A stretch of 64,000 bases of DNA from Sphingomonas bacterium (GTDB lineage Bacteria; Pseudomonadota; Alphaproteobacteria; Sphingomonadales; Sphingomonadaceae), in assembly GCA_030149245.1 (NCBI GenBank), contig JASBRX010000015.1, positions 1 through 64,000 of the forward strand, given 5' to 3'. Position 1 is the stretch's first letter. Every line of letters starts with the position of its first letter. The notes beneath the pieces are model-generated. The model saw only the letters and a program-made list of their open reading frames with translations. It did no database searches and was not told the DNA's origin. Of this stretch, positions 8,747 to 18,476 are shown piece by piece. The position numbers and the translations under genes are program-made.

Positions 8747-10546
8747 TTACCCCTTGTACAATCCGTCCAGCCGCTCGCCATATACCCCTTTCAGGATGTG
8801 GCGGCGGATCTTCAGGCTTGGGGTCAGCTGCTGATTCTCGATCGTGAACGGTTCGTCCGCCAGGATGAAGCGGCGCACCCGCTCGATCACGGACAGATCC
8901 TTGTTCACCCGATCGACCGCCGCGCTGATCGCCGCGCGATAATCGGGGTTCTCGCGCAGTGCCTTGAGGTCGCATTTGGTCGCGGTCTTCGCGCAAAACT
9001 CCTGCGTCCATTCGGGGTCGGGCACCACCACGGCGGTCATGTACGGCTTGCGGTCGCCCGCGATCATCGCCTGCATGATTTCGGGCTGGAGGGTCAGCAT
9101 CCCCTCAACCTTTTGCGGCGCGACATTGTCGCCCTTGTCGTTGACGATGATGTCCTTCTTCCGGTCGGTGATCTTGATCCGGCCCTTCTCGTCGATCAGA
9201 CCGATATCGCCGGTATGCAGCCAGCCGTCCTTGAGAACGCGCGCGGTTTCCGCCTCGTTGCGCCAGTAACCGTGCATCACCAACTCACCACGCACCAGGA
9301 TCTCGCCATCGTCGGCAATCTTGACCTCGACGCCCTCCAACGGCGGCCCGACCGTGTCGTGCTTGAGGCCGACCTTGGGCCGGTTGCAGCTGATCACCGG
9401 TGCCGCCTCGGTCTGGCCATAGCCCTGCAGGAAGGTGATGCCGAGGCTCTCGAAGAACACCCCGACCTCCGGGTTGAGCGGCGCGCCACCCGACACCATC
9501 GCCTTGATCCGCCCACCGAACTTCTTCGACAATTTGGGCTTGAGCGTGCGGCTGAGGAACAGGCTCATCGGCAGGTCGAGCACCGAACTCTTGCCCGCCG
9601 CCTTCTTGCCGCCAATGCTGACCGCACGGTCGAGCAGGTAATTGGCGAACTTGCCCTGCTTCTCGACCTGCTTGCTGATCCGTGTGCGCAGCACCTCGAA
9701 CAGGCGCGGGACGACGACCATCAGCGTCGGGCGCACTTCCTCGATATTCGACGCCAGCTTGTCGAGACCCTCGGAATAATAGATTTGCGCACCCAGCCCG
9801 ATTGGGAAATGCTGCCCGCCAGTATGTTCATACGCATGGCTCAGCGGCAGGAACGACAGGAACACCTCGTCCTCCCAGCCGAAGTCCTCGCTGATGATCG
9901 TGCAACAACCCTCGACATTGGTGAGGATCGCGCCATGATGCTGCATCACCCCGCGCGGGCTACCGCCGGTGCCGCTGGTGTAGATGATGCACGCCAGGTC
10001 CGCGCGCTTCATCCGCGCCGCTGCCTGCTCGGCCTCGGCAACATCGACCGGGTTGGCCGCGATCAGCGCATTCCAGTCGTAAAAGTCGATCGCGCCGGGC
10101 TGACTCAGCTTCAGCTCCTCCATCCCGATCACGACATGCCCGGCGCTGCCCGCCGTGCGCAAAATCGCGGGGAGCAACGTCTTCGCCAGCTTGGCGTCGG
10201 ACACGATCGTCATCGTCGCGCCCGAATTGTCGATGATATGCTGGTGGTCGCGCTCGGTATTGGTGGTGTAGGTCGGCACGGTCACGCCGCCCGCCGCCAT
10301 GATGGCGAGGTCGCTCAGGCACCATTCGGGCCGGTTCTCGCTCACCAGCATCACGCGGTCGCCGGGCTTGAGGCCAAGCTTCTTCAGCGCGGCGGCAAGA
10401 CTCGCGACCTTGCGGGCAGACTCCGCCCAGCTGGTGGACTGCCACTTGCCGCCCGATTTCGCCCACAGAAAGGGCGCATCGCCCTTCTCCCGGGCGCGGG
10501 TAAAGAACATCGAAACCAGATTGTCGAATTTTTCGAGCTTGCGCAT
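8747..10546 (-). CDS. AMP-forming long-chain acyl-CoA synthetase (fatty acid--CoA ligase)
   Basis: A 599-residue ANL-superfamily adenylating enzyme that activates a carboxylic acid, probably a long-chain fatty acid, to its CoA thioester. Motifs in order: the phosphate loop IIYTSGTGGSPRG, the substrate-tunnel region LPLSHAYEHT, the A5 motif LQGYGQTEAAPVISCN, the A7 Asp in WLHTGDIG, and the hinge ITDRKKDIIVNDKGDNVAP. A start at 10546 is preferred over the frame opening at 10585 because a purine-rich AGGGACAGG site sits just upstream. The P-loop variant (GTGG and PRG in place of GTTG and PKG) is common in the bacterial FAA1-like branch. Convergent with the M16 peptidase gene; transcribed in the same direction as pyrD, 95 bp downstream of it. 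Confidence 0.9.
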   Translation of the reverse strand: MRKLEKFDNLVSMFFTRAREKGDAPFLWAKSGGKWQSTSWAESARKVASLAAALKKLGLKPGDRVMLVSENRPEWCLSDLAIMAAGGVTVPTYTTNTERDHQHIIDNSGATMTIVSDAKLAKTLLPAILRTAGSAGHVVIGMEELKLSQPGAIDFYDWNALIAANPVDVAEAEQAAARMKRADLACIIYTSGTGGSPRGVMQHHGAILTNVEGCCTIISEDFGWEDEVFLSFLPLSHAYEHTGGQHFPIGLGAQIYYSEGLDKLASNIEEVRPTLMVVVPRLFEVLRTRISKQVEKQGKFANYLLDRAVSIGGKKAAGKSSVLDLPMSLFLSRTLKPKLSKKFGGRIKAMVSGGAPLNPEVGVFFESLGITFLQGYGQTEAAPVISCNRPKVGLKHDTVGPPLEGVEVKIADDGEILVRGELVMHGYWRNEAETARVLKDGWLHTGDIGLIDEKGRIKITDRKKDIIVNDKGDNVAPQKVEGMLTLQPEIMQAMIAGDRKPYMTAVVVPDPEWTQEFCAKTATKCDLKALRENPDYRAAISAAVDRVNKDLSVIERVRRFILADEPFTIENQQLTPSLKIRRHILKGVYGERLDGLYKG

Positions 10547-10641
10547 CCTGTCCCTAACTCCTGCGGCGCGGGTTCGTGCCCGCACGCGATCTTTGAGCCG
10601 GGAACCCTAACGACACCGCTGGCAATCGCAATGCCGCTACG

Positions 10642-11613
10642 TCACAGCCGGTGCAGAATGCGCCGCACCAGCCCCGGCCCCTCAAACACCAAAGCCGAAT
10701 AGATCTGCACCATCGCCGCCCCGGCATCGAGCCGCGCCAGCGCCTCCTCGGGCGAATCGATCCCGCCCACCGCAATCACCGGCAGCGCACCATCGGCGAT
10801 CTCCAGCGCGAGTCCCAGCTTCTCGCGCGCGAGCGCCGCCAGGGGTTTGCCGGACAGCCCGCCCGCCTCCTGCGCCAGTGGCGAACGCAGCGTATCGGGC
10901 CGCGAGATCGTCGTATTCCCGACGATCAGCGCATCGACCGAGGCATTGGCGGCAGCCGCGACCACGCCCTCCATTCCGTCACGGTCCAGATCGGGCGCCA
11001 CTTTCAGAAACAACGGCACCCGCCGCCCCTCCAGCAGCCGCGCCGCACTCGCTGCGTTCAGCAACTCGTCGAGCGCGGGCCGCGACTGGAGGTCACGCAG
11101 GCCGGGCGTATTGGGCGAGCTGACATTGATCGTCACATAGTCGGCATGCGGCGCGACCTTCGCCACCCCCAGCGCATAGTCAGCCACGCGGTCGTCGCTA
11201 TCCTTGTTCGCGCCGACGTTGATGCCCAGCACGCCGGGCCGTTTCGCGCGCTTCACCCGCTCCAGCGCCGCATCGATCCCGCCATTGTTGAACCCCATCC
11301 GGTTCACCACCGCGCGATCCTCGACCAGCCGGAACAGCCGCGGCTTGGGATTGCCCGCCTGCGGACGCGGGGTCAGCGACCCGATCTCGACGCTGCCGAA
11401 TCCCAAGCCCATCAGCCCGTCGATCGCCTGGCCATCCTTGTCGAGCCCTGCCGCCAACCCGACCGGATTCGGGAATTCCACCCCGCCAATGGTCACCGGT
11501 CGCACGCGCGGAATGCTGCCCCCCGGCGACAGCGCGGACCCGCGGATCGCCAGGCGGTGCGCACGCTCGGCATCGAGGGTGAAGATCAGCGGCTTTAGCA
11601 GGTCGTAGAGCAT
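10642..11613 (-). CDS. pyrD: Dihydroorotate dehydrogenase (quinone), class 2
   Basis: A 323-residue FMN enzyme that oxidises dihydroorotate to orotate in pyrimidine synthesis, passing electrons to quinone at the inner membrane. The N-terminal MLYDLLKPLIFTLDAERAH matches the membrane-associating helix of class 2 enzymes and fixes the start at 11613 rather than the GTG inside the repeat at 11649. Further motifs are NPVGLAAGLDKDG, the FNN in NRMGFNNGG, the catalytic-Ser loop NVSSPNTPGLRDLQ, IVGNTTISRP and AVGGIDSPEEAL. Other pyrimidine genes (cdd, dcd) in the window are far away. Confidence 0.96.
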   Translation of the reverse strand: MLYDLLKPLIFTLDAERAHRLAIRGSALSPGGSIPRVRPVTIGGVEFPNPVGLAAGLDKDGQAIDGLMGLGFGSVEIGSLTPRPQAGNPKPRLFRLVEDRAVVNRMGFNNGGIDAALERVKRAKRPGVLGINVGANKDSDDRVADYALGVAKVAPHADYVTINVSSPNTPGLRDLQSRPALDELLNAASAARLLEGRRVPLFLKVAPDLDRDGMEGVVAAAANASVDALIVGNTTISRPDTLRSPLAQEAGGLSGKPLAALAREKLGLALEIADGALPVIAVGGIDSPEEALARLDAGAAMVQIYSALVFEGPGLVRRILHRL

Positions 11614-11643
11614 GCCCGCGCCATAGGGCCAAATCCCCCCGTT

Positions 11644-11723
11644 CGTCACCCCGGGCTTGACCCGGGGCCCAGCTTCTTCGACCCGCCCAGGCAGCCGGGC
11701 CGCGGCTCAAGGCCGGGATGACG
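11644..11723. repeat. REPIN-like pair of palindromic repeats
   Basis: Two inverted 27-bp units (11644-11670 and 11697-11723), each itself palindromic (CACCCCGGGCTTGACCCGGG type), match at about 23 of 27 positions and flank 26 bp of unrelated sequence. They lie upstream of pyrD on the suf side. The same family occurs, better preserved, at 27782-27916. Confidence 0.75.
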
Positions 11724-11773
11724 GTGGCCTTGCTGCGCTTGACACACCCCCTCCCCGCGCCCATCTGCCCAAT

Positions 11774-11810
11774 CGGAACGAATCATTCCGATTTGAGAAT
11801 GGCTCGCAAT
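11774..11810. promoter_or_regulatory. Candidate iron-responsive (Fur/Irr-like) operator for the suf operon
   Basis: Two overlapping elements lie 50-86 bp before rrf2. GAATCATTC (11780-11788) is a 9-nt palindrome like the core of Fur boxes. ATTTGAGAATGGCTCGCAAT (11791-11810), read on the other strand, has the TTGCGA-n3-ATTCTCA layout of alphaproteobacterial Fur/Irr sites. Control of SUF genes by iron regulators is known in alphaproteobacteria. Which protein binds here is inference. Confidence 0.45.
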
Positions 11811-11859
11811 CAGTTCGACAGGCCGCAGCGTTTTTGCGCGTAGGCCCAATAGGGAATCC

Positions 11860-12278
11860 ATGCGCCTTTCGGCCCAGACAGACTATGCCGTCGTGATGCT
11901 CTCCGCCGCCGCGCGCCATTGCGGCGTCAGCGGGCGGCTGAACGCGACGCTGCTGGCGGACGAAACCGGCCTGCCTCTCCCCACCGTCCAGAAGCTGGTC
12001 AGTCGCCTCTCCGCCGCCGGCCTCATCGAAAGCGCGCGCGGCACCGGTGGCGGCTTCCGCCTCGCCCGCCCGCCCGCGACGATCACGCTGGCCGACATCG
12101 TCGAGGCGATCGAAGGACCGATTGCGCTCACCGCCTGCGTCGATACCGGCAAGCATGACTGCTGCATCGAACAGAGCTGCCGCGTGAAGCCGCACTGGAA
12201 CAGTGTCAACGCATCGGTCCGCAGCGCACTCGCGGGCGTCACCCTCGCCTCCCTCTCCTCCCAGCCGGTACCCGCATA

Positions 12279-12279
<1 letters not shown>
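11860..12279 (+). CDS. Rrf2-family iron-sulfur regulator of the SUF operon
   Basis: A 139-residue winged-helix protein that opens the SUF operon. The N-terminal [19 protein letters not shown] and the recognition region [19 protein letters not shown], followed by the wing [13 protein letters not shown], are typical of IscR/Rrf2 proteins. The likely cluster ligands are Cys residues in the C-terminal half arranged C-x7-C-C-x4-C ([15 protein letters not shown]), one more Cys than in IscR. It matches the SUF-associated Rrf2 subfamily of Xanthomonas and alphaproteobacteria, which sense cluster status and repress suf genes. Its TAA overlaps the sufB ATG by one base, so the two are translationally coupled. 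Confidence 0.93.
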
Positions 12280-13738
<1,459 letters not shown>

Positions 13739-13742
<4 letters not shown>

Positions 13743-14227
13743 TCGCCGCGCTCGCCCTTCTGGTCGCTGTGCCGCAGGACGCGGTCACCACGCCCGAGCC
13801 CGAATATGAGGAAGTGGTCATCACCGCCCGCGTCGGTCGCGTCGCGCTCGTGTTCGACCGCGCGCCCGATGGTCGCCTGATCAACTGCCGTGTGTTCAAA
13901 TCGTCGGGCACCAAGCGGATCGACGATGCCGCCTGCACCGCGCTGCCCGATTGCGTCACCTCGACCAAGGGCCAGGAATTTTGCGGCGGCACCGGCGCGG
14001 GCCTGACCGCGACCGCGCCCAAGATCCTGACGACCGAACCCAAGCTCGGCCTCGGCGTCTCGCTCAAGCCCGAAGCGCCGAAAACGCCTGCCGTCGGCCC
14101 AGTCGTTGGCGGCACCAAGGAAGACGAAGACCCCAACCGCCTCGGCAAACTCCCGCCCCCGCCCAAGGACGAAAGCGGCACCCCCGCGATCACGCTGGGC
14201 ACGATGAAGCAGGAGGAGCCGCGGTGA
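13739..14227 (+). CDS. Unknown exported protein with a TonB-C-like Cys motif, inserted in the suf operon
   Basis: 162 residues, starting in an ATGA overlap with sufB and ending in a GTGA overlap with the next gene, so it is cotranslated with the SUF proteins. A short hydrophobic N-terminus ([13 protein letters not shown]) suggests export. [10 protein letters not shown] is followed by [20 protein letters not shown] and [13 protein letters not shown], a spacing like the C-terminal domain of TonB (compare GRIENCRVTDSSGSSALDSATC in the window's own TonB). The second half is Pro/Lys-rich and low-complexity. I do not recognise a named family. The gene at 15732 shows the same layout, suggesting paralogy. 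The function, and any role in Fe-S assembly, is unknown. Confidence 0.7.
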
Positions 14228-14634
14228 TCGCAGTACTGCCCCTGCTGTTCAGCCTGACCCTTGTCGCTGTGCAGACACAGGATTGTGACCGAGGAAAGTT
14301 CGAACGAAACCAGAAAGCTAAGCGGGATGAGTTAGTCGCGGAACTGCGGACATTGGTGGCAGAATTGCGATCGATATCTGATCAGCGAAGAGTGATTGCA
14401 GAGCGCCTAGCTGTAATCTCCAACGGCAGTCCGCTGAAGCGGCTAAAGGGCGTGGGAGACCCGAACTGGAACGCTACGGCACTCCGGGGGCGAGACTCCG
14501 CGTTGGAGCACCGGCAGTCGCTAATTGCCCAACGCTCAACTGTTCTCAGCGCCGAGTCCAAGCTCTTAGATTTGGACCGTCAGGCATTCAATTCAAACTG
14601 TGGAAACACTTCGACCAATGCTCCAGATCAATAA
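14224..14634 (+). CDS. Unknown exported coiled-coil protein, inserted in the suf operon
   Basis: 136 residues from a GTG that overlaps the previous TGA (GTGA). The C-terminus overlaps the start of sufC by 17 bp. The N-terminus ([19 protein letters not shown]) looks like a signal peptide. The mature part is charged and heptad-like (DELVAELRTLVAELRSISDQ), predicting a coiled coil, with one Cys near each end. Its codons are visibly less GC-rich than those of its neighbours (frequent AAA, TTA, GAT and TCA-type codons), suggesting later acquisition or relaxed selection. No family is recognised. Coupling on both sides argues that it is a real gene. Confidence 0.62.
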   Translation: MIAVLPLLFSLTLVAVQTQDCDRGKFERNQKAKRDELVAELRTLVAELRSISDQRRVIAERLAVISNGSPLKRLKGVGDPNWNATALRGRDSALEHRQSLIAQRSTVLSAESKLLDLDRQAFNSNCGNTSTNAPDQ

Positions 14635-15361
14635 CCTCCACGCCGAAATCGACGGCAAGCCGATCCTCAAGGGCCTGACCCTCAACCTCAACGCGGGTGA
14701 GGTTCATGCGATCATGGGGCCGAACGGCGCGGGCAAGTCGACGCTGGGCTATGTCCTCGGCGGCCGCCCCGGTTACGAGGTGACCGAGGGCAGCGTGACC
14801 TTCAACGGCACCGACCTGCTCGAACTCGAACCGCATGAACGCGCCGCCGCCGGCCTGTTCCTCGGCTTCCAGTATCCGGTCGAAATCCCCGGCGTGTCGA
14901 ACGTTCAGTTCCTGCGCGAAAGCCTCAACAGCCAGCGCCGCGCGCGCGACGAGGCTCCGTTGTCGGGCGGCGAATTCCTGAAGCTCGCCCGCGCCCAGGC
15001 CGCCGCGCTGGAGATGGATGCCGAGATGCTCAAGCGCCCGGTCAATGTCGGCTTTTCCGGCGGCGAGAAGAAGCGCAACGAGATGGTGCAGATGGGCATC
15101 CTGAACCCAAGCCTCGCGATCCTCGACGAGACCGATTCCGGCCTCGACATCGATGCGCTGCGCATCGTCGGCGAAGGCATCAACCGCATCATGCGCGCAC
15201 CGGACAAGGCGGTGCTGCTGATCACCCATTATCAGCGCCTGCTCGATTATGTGAAGCCGGACTTCGTCCACATCCTCGCCGATGGCCGCATCGTGAAGAC
15301 CGGCGGCCCCGAACTCGCGCTCGAGCTGGAGCGCGAAGGCTATGCGCAGGTGGCGGCATGA
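14618..15361 (+). CDS. sufC: SUF ATPase SufC
   Basis: A 247-residue ABC-type ATPase that powers conformational change in the SufBCD scaffold. Walker A is GPNGAGKST (residues 34-42), the signature is FSGGEKKRNE, and Walker B is LAILDETDSGLDIDAL followed by the switch His in LLITHYQRLL. The start at 14618 (MLQINNLHAEIDGK) is chosen from the family N-terminus; the in-frame GTG at 14600 would add six unconserved residues. It begins inside the upstream unknown gene and ends in an ATGA overlap with the next gene. Confidence 0.98.
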   Translation: MLQINNLHAEIDGKPILKGLTLNLNAGEVHAIMGPNGAGKSTLGYVLGGRPGYEVTEGSVTFNGTDLLELEPHERAAAGLFLGFQYPVEIPGVSNVQFLRESLNSQRRARDEAPLSGGEFLKLARAQAAALEMDAEMLKRPVNVGFSGGEKKRNEMVQMGILNPSLAILDETDSGLDIDALRIVGEGINRIMRAPDKAVLLITHYQRLLDYVKPDFVHILADGRIVKTGGPELALELEREGYAQVAA

Positions 15362-15735
15362 TGACGTCCCGGCAAGGCTGGATCGCGGCGCTGCTCGGCA
15401 TCAGCCTGTGGGCGTGCGGCGCGGCGATCGTCCACTTCTTCCCCGTCCTGTTCGATGGCGGGATCGCGACGGCGGCGATGTTCGGGGCCGGCGTGCTGAC
15501 CAGCCTGGTCACGGTCGAAGCCGCACGCCGCCTCGGTGGCGCGTCGGGCGGGCCGCTGGTCGCCATGATGGCGCTGGGCACCGGCGTCGCCCTGCTGCTC
15601 GATGGGATCGGCCTCGCCTTCGTATCGGATATCTATGCCGGACGCAGCTTCGCCAGCCAGGCGGGCGCGGCCTTCATCATGTGGGCGGGCGGCGCAGGGC
15701 TGCTGATCGCACTGGTGACGGAGCGCAAGCGGTGA
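15358..15735 (+). CDS. Unknown four-helix membrane protein in the suf operon
   Basis: 125 residues with about four hydrophobic helices (WIAALLGISLWACGAAIVHF, a Gly/Ala-rich second, VAMMALGTGVALLLDGIGLA, and FIMWAGGAGLLIALV) and a short basic tail (TERKR). It starts with ATG in the sufC stop (ATGA) and ends in a GTGA overlap with the next gene. It resembles small uncharacterised integral membrane proteins of sphingomonads. There is no catalytic motif. Its place between sufC and sufD gives operon context only, not function. Confidence 0.7.
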   Translation: MMTSRQGWIAALLGISLWACGAAIVHFFPVLFDGGIATAAMFGAGVLTSLVTVEAARRLGGASGGPLVAMMALGTGVALLLDGIGLAFVSDIYAGRSFASQAGAAFIMWAGGAGLLIALVTERKR

Positions 15736-16055
15736 ACCTTTTCGCTACCCTTGCCCTCTTCGCCGCCGTGCAGGAGCCGCCGCTCGACCCGTTGACCGAA
15801 GCGGAAATCGTGATCGTCGGACAGCGGCTGAACGGTGTCACCGTCAATGTCGGGCGCGATGCCAAGGGCCGCTGGCATTGCGGACTGACCGGCAGCACTG
15901 GCTATCCGAAGCTCGACGAACGCCTGTGCCGTGCGACCACGAAGTGTGTCCAGAAGGGCAAGTCCGACGACGCGGCGATCCAGGCCTGTGTCGCAAAGAC
16001 CAAGCCGGGTCTGATCGCCGAACTGCGCAAGCGCGCTAAGCGGGGTGGCAAGTGA
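15732..16055 (+). CDS. Unknown small exported Cys-rich protein in the suf operon
   Basis: 107 residues from a GTG overlapping the previous stop (GTGA) and itself ending in a GTGA overlap with sufD. The N-terminus is hydrophobic (MNLFATLALFAAVQ). EAEIVIVGQR is followed by VTVNVGRDAKGRWHCGLTG, STGYPKLDERLCRATTKC and AIQACV, giving four Cys that could form disulfides after export. The layout (E-x-VI-x-x-R, then beta-strand, Gly-Arg, Cys, STG, Asp, Cys) parallels the gene at 13739, so the two may be distant paralogs sharing a truncated TonB-C-like fold. No named family is recognised. Confidence 0.68.
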   Translation: MNLFATLALFAAVQEPPLDPLTEAEIVIVGQRLNGVTVNVGRDAKGRWHCGLTGSTGYPKLDERLCRATTKCVQKGKSDDAAIQACVAKTKPGLIAELRKRAKRGGK

Positions 16056-17149
16056 CCCAAGGTCTCATTCTCGACGCTCCCGTTGCGGAGGACTGGCGCT
16101 GGTTCGATGCCGCGCCGCTCGACGCGCTCGCCGCCACGCCGCGCGGTACCGCGCCCGATGTCGCGCATCTGTGGATCGACCTGCCCGGCCCGCGCCTGTT
16201 GTTCGTCGACGGCGCGTTCGTGACCGAAAGCAGCGCACCCTGGGCGGTGGAGATCTCCGCCGCCCCGATCATGACCCGCGCCAATAACTACAGCGAAGCG
16301 GCATGCGCCAATGCGCAGGCGGGCTATGTCCTCTATCTCAAGTCACAAGCCGCGCTCGATGGCCCGATTCAGGTGATCCACGCCACCACCGGCGGCGTTG
16401 CGCATCTGTCGAACAAGATCGTGCTGCAGCCCGACGCCGTGGCGTCGCTGGTCGAAACCCATGTCGGCCCCGGCTGGAGCAATGCGAACCTGTGGGTCGA
16501 ACTGGGCGAGGGCGCGCGCCTGATGCGCGCGGTCCGCGTGCTGAAGCATGACGGCGCGCATACCGACTATGCCGATGCGACCGTGGGCAAGGCGGCCAGC
16601 TTCGTCAGCACTGCGCTGGTCACCGGCTGCCGGACCGCGCGGGTCGAGGCGCGGATGACGCTGACCGGTGAAGGCGCCTTTGCCGAAGCGGGCGGCGCGC
16701 TCCTGACGCGCGGCGGAGAAAAGGTCGATTCCGCGACCGTCGCCGATCACGCCATGCCCGAAGGGACCAGCCGCCAGATCTGGCGCGCGGTCGCCGCCGA
16801 CACCTCGACCGCCAGCATCGCTTCGCGCGCCGAGGTCCGTCGCGACGCGCAGAAGACCGACGGCGAACAGTCGCTGCGCGGCCTGCTGCTCAAGCGGACG
16901 GCGACGGTCAATCTGAAGCCCGAGCTCGAAATCTTCGCCGATGACGTGAAATGCGCACACGGCGCGACCGTGGGCGAACTCGATGCCAAGGCGCTGTTCT
17001 ACATGCAGTCGCGCGGCATTCCCGAAGCACAGGCCAAGGCGCTGCTGACCCGCGCTTTCGTCGCCAACGCGCTCGACCGGATCGGCGACGAAGCGGTGCG
17101 CGACGCGTTCGCGGCGGATGCGGATGCCTGGCTGGAGGCGGCGCTGTGA
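16052..17149 (+). CDS. sufD: Fe-S cluster assembly protein SufD
   Basis: 365 residues, at the short end for SufD because the N-terminal helical domain is reduced. The beta-helix core and C-terminus are typical: VLKHDGAHTDYADATVG, GALLTRGGEKVDSATVADHA, then the diagnostic EIFADDVKCAHGATVGELDA and LFYMQSRGIPEAQAKALL with the conserved Cys and His at the SufB interface. It starts with GTG in a GTGA overlap with the unknown gene upstream. It forms the SufBC2D complex with the products of the same operon. Confidence 0.96.
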   Translation: MTQGLILDAPVAEDWRWFDAAPLDALAATPRGTAPDVAHLWIDLPGPRLLFVDGAFVTESSAPWAVEISAAPIMTRANNYSEAACANAQAGYVLYLKSQAALDGPIQVIHATTGGVAHLSNKIVLQPDAVASLVETHVGPGWSNANLWVELGEGARLMRAVRVLKHDGAHTDYADATVGKAASFVSTALVTGCRTARVEARMTLTGEGAFAEAGGALLTRGGEKVDSATVADHAMPEGTSRQIWRAVAADTSTASIASRAEVRRDAQKTDGEQSLRGLLLKRTATVNLKPELEIFADDVKCAHGATVGELDAKALFYMQSRGIPEAQAKALLTRAFVANALDRIGDEAVRDAFAADADAWLEAAL

Positions 17150-17167
17150 CTTATTCCAACGCCCACC

Positions 17168-17245
17168 GTTCCCCTGCGAAAGCAGGGGTCCAGGGTCAAG
17201 CAGCGCAGCCCTCGTGGCTCTGGACCCCTGCTTTCGCAGGGGAAC
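17168..17245. repeat. Perfect 26-bp inverted repeat (REPIN-like) between sufD and sufS
   Basis: Arms at 17168-17193 and 17220-17245 are exact reverse complements over 26 bp. Each arm also folds on itself (CCCCTGC-GAAA-GCAGGGG), so the RNA can form either one long hairpin or two short GAAA-tetraloop hairpins. It lies in the only sizeable spacer (115 bp) within the suf operon and could affect mRNA stability or the sufS level. Confidence 0.85.
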
Positions 17246-17264
17246 AAGACCAGAGATACTGGCT

Positions 17265-18476
17265 ATGAATACCCTCACCGCCACCGCTCCCCTCGACGTT
17301 CTCGCAGATTTCCCGGCGATCCCCGCCGGCTGGGCCTATCTCGACACCGCCGCGACCTCGCAAAAGCCGCAACCCGTGATCGATGCGATCACGCGCGGCT
17401 ATGCTCAGGATTACGCGACCGTCCATCGCGGCGTGTACCAGCGCTCGGCCGATATGACTTTGGCCTATGAAGCCGCGCGGCGCCGCGTCGCGACCTTCAT
17501 CGGCGGGCGCGAGGACGAAGTGGTCTTCGTGCGCGGCGCGACCGAGGGGATCAACCTCGTCGCGCAGAGCTGGGCGATCCCGAACCTGAAGCCCGGCGAC
17601 CGCATCCTGCTCAGCCAGTTGGAGCACCACAGCAATATCGTGCCGTGGCAGCTGGCGGCCGAGCGCACCGGCGCGATCATCGACGTGGTGCCGCTGACGC
17701 ACGACCACCGCATCGATCTCGACGCGATGGCCGCGATGCTGACCCCGGCGCACAAGCTGGTCGCGCTCGCGCATGTCTCCAACGTCCTCGGCTCGATCCT
17801 CGACGTGAAGCGCGCGACCGAACTGGCCCATAACGTCGGTGCGAAGATCCTGATCGACGGCTGTCAGGCGGTGCCACGCCTCCCCGTGAACGTCGCCGAT
17901 CTCGGCTGCGACTTCTACGTCTTCTCGGGCCACAAGCTTTACGGCCCGACCGGCATCGGCGTGCTGTGGGGCCGCCACGATCTGCTCGACGCGATGCCGC
18001 CCTGGCAGGGTGGCGGTTCGATGATCGACCGGGTGACGTTCGATAAGACCACCTACGCGCCCGCACCGGGCCGGTTCGAGGCTGGAACCCCGCACATCAT
18101 CGGCGTCACCGGCCTCCACGCCGCGATCGACTATGTCGAGGGCATCGGCCTCGACCGCATCCACGCACACGAAAGCGCGCTGGTCACACAGGCGCGCGAC
18201 GCGCTCTCCAGCCTCAACAGCGTCCGGCTGCTCGGCCCTGACGACAGCGCCGGAATTGTCAGTTTCGTCGTGGAGGGGGTGCATCCGCACGACGTCGCCA
18301 CCATCTTGGACGAGGGCAATGTCGCGATCCGCGCCGGGCATCACTGCGCCCAGCCGCTGATGGACAGCCTGGGCGTCCCGGCGACGGCGCGGGCGAGCTT
18401 CGGGGTTTACAATGGCGCGAGCGACATCGCCGCGCTGATCAAGGGAATAGAGCGAGTGACGAGGATCTTCGGATGA
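17265..18476 (+). CDS. sufS: Cysteine desulfurase SufS
   Basis: A 403-residue PLP enzyme that takes sulfur from cysteine for the SufBCD scaffold. The N-terminal AGWAYLDTAATSQKPQPVIDAI, the VHRGVYQRSADMT loop, the PLP-binding Lys in FSGHKLYGPTGIGVLWG, and the catalytic Cys in IRAGHHCAQPLMDSLGV place it in the type II (SufS) group. The start at 17265 lies after the repeat. The upstream in-frame codons run through the repeat arms and are not coding. No sufE is seen in this operon. The stop overlaps the next start (ATGA). Confidence 0.97.
   Translation: MNTLTATAPLDVLADFPAIPAGWAYLDTAATSQKPQPVIDAITRGYAQDYATVHRGVYQRSADMTLAYEAARRRVATFIGGREDEVVFVRGATEGINLVAQSWAIPNLKPGDRILLSQLEHHSNIVPWQLAAERTGAIIDVVPLTHDHRIDLDAMAAMLTPAHKLVALAHVSNVLGSILDVKRATELAHNVGAKILIDGCQAVPRLPVNVADLGCDFYVFSGHKLYGPTGIGVLWGRHDLLDAMPPWQGGGSMIDRVTFDKTTYAPAPGRFEAGTPHIIGVTGLHAAIDYVEGIGLDRIHAHESALVTQARDALSSLNSVRLLGPDDSAGIVSFVVEGVHPHDVATILDEGNVAIRAGHHCAQPLMDSLGVPATARASFGVYNGASDIAALIKGIERVTRIFG

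Noticed and set aside
9960..10020. Altered P-loop of the acyl-CoA ligase as a possible loss of function
   Set aside because: The GTGG/PRG variant is common in the FAA1-like branch, and all other adenylation motifs are intact.
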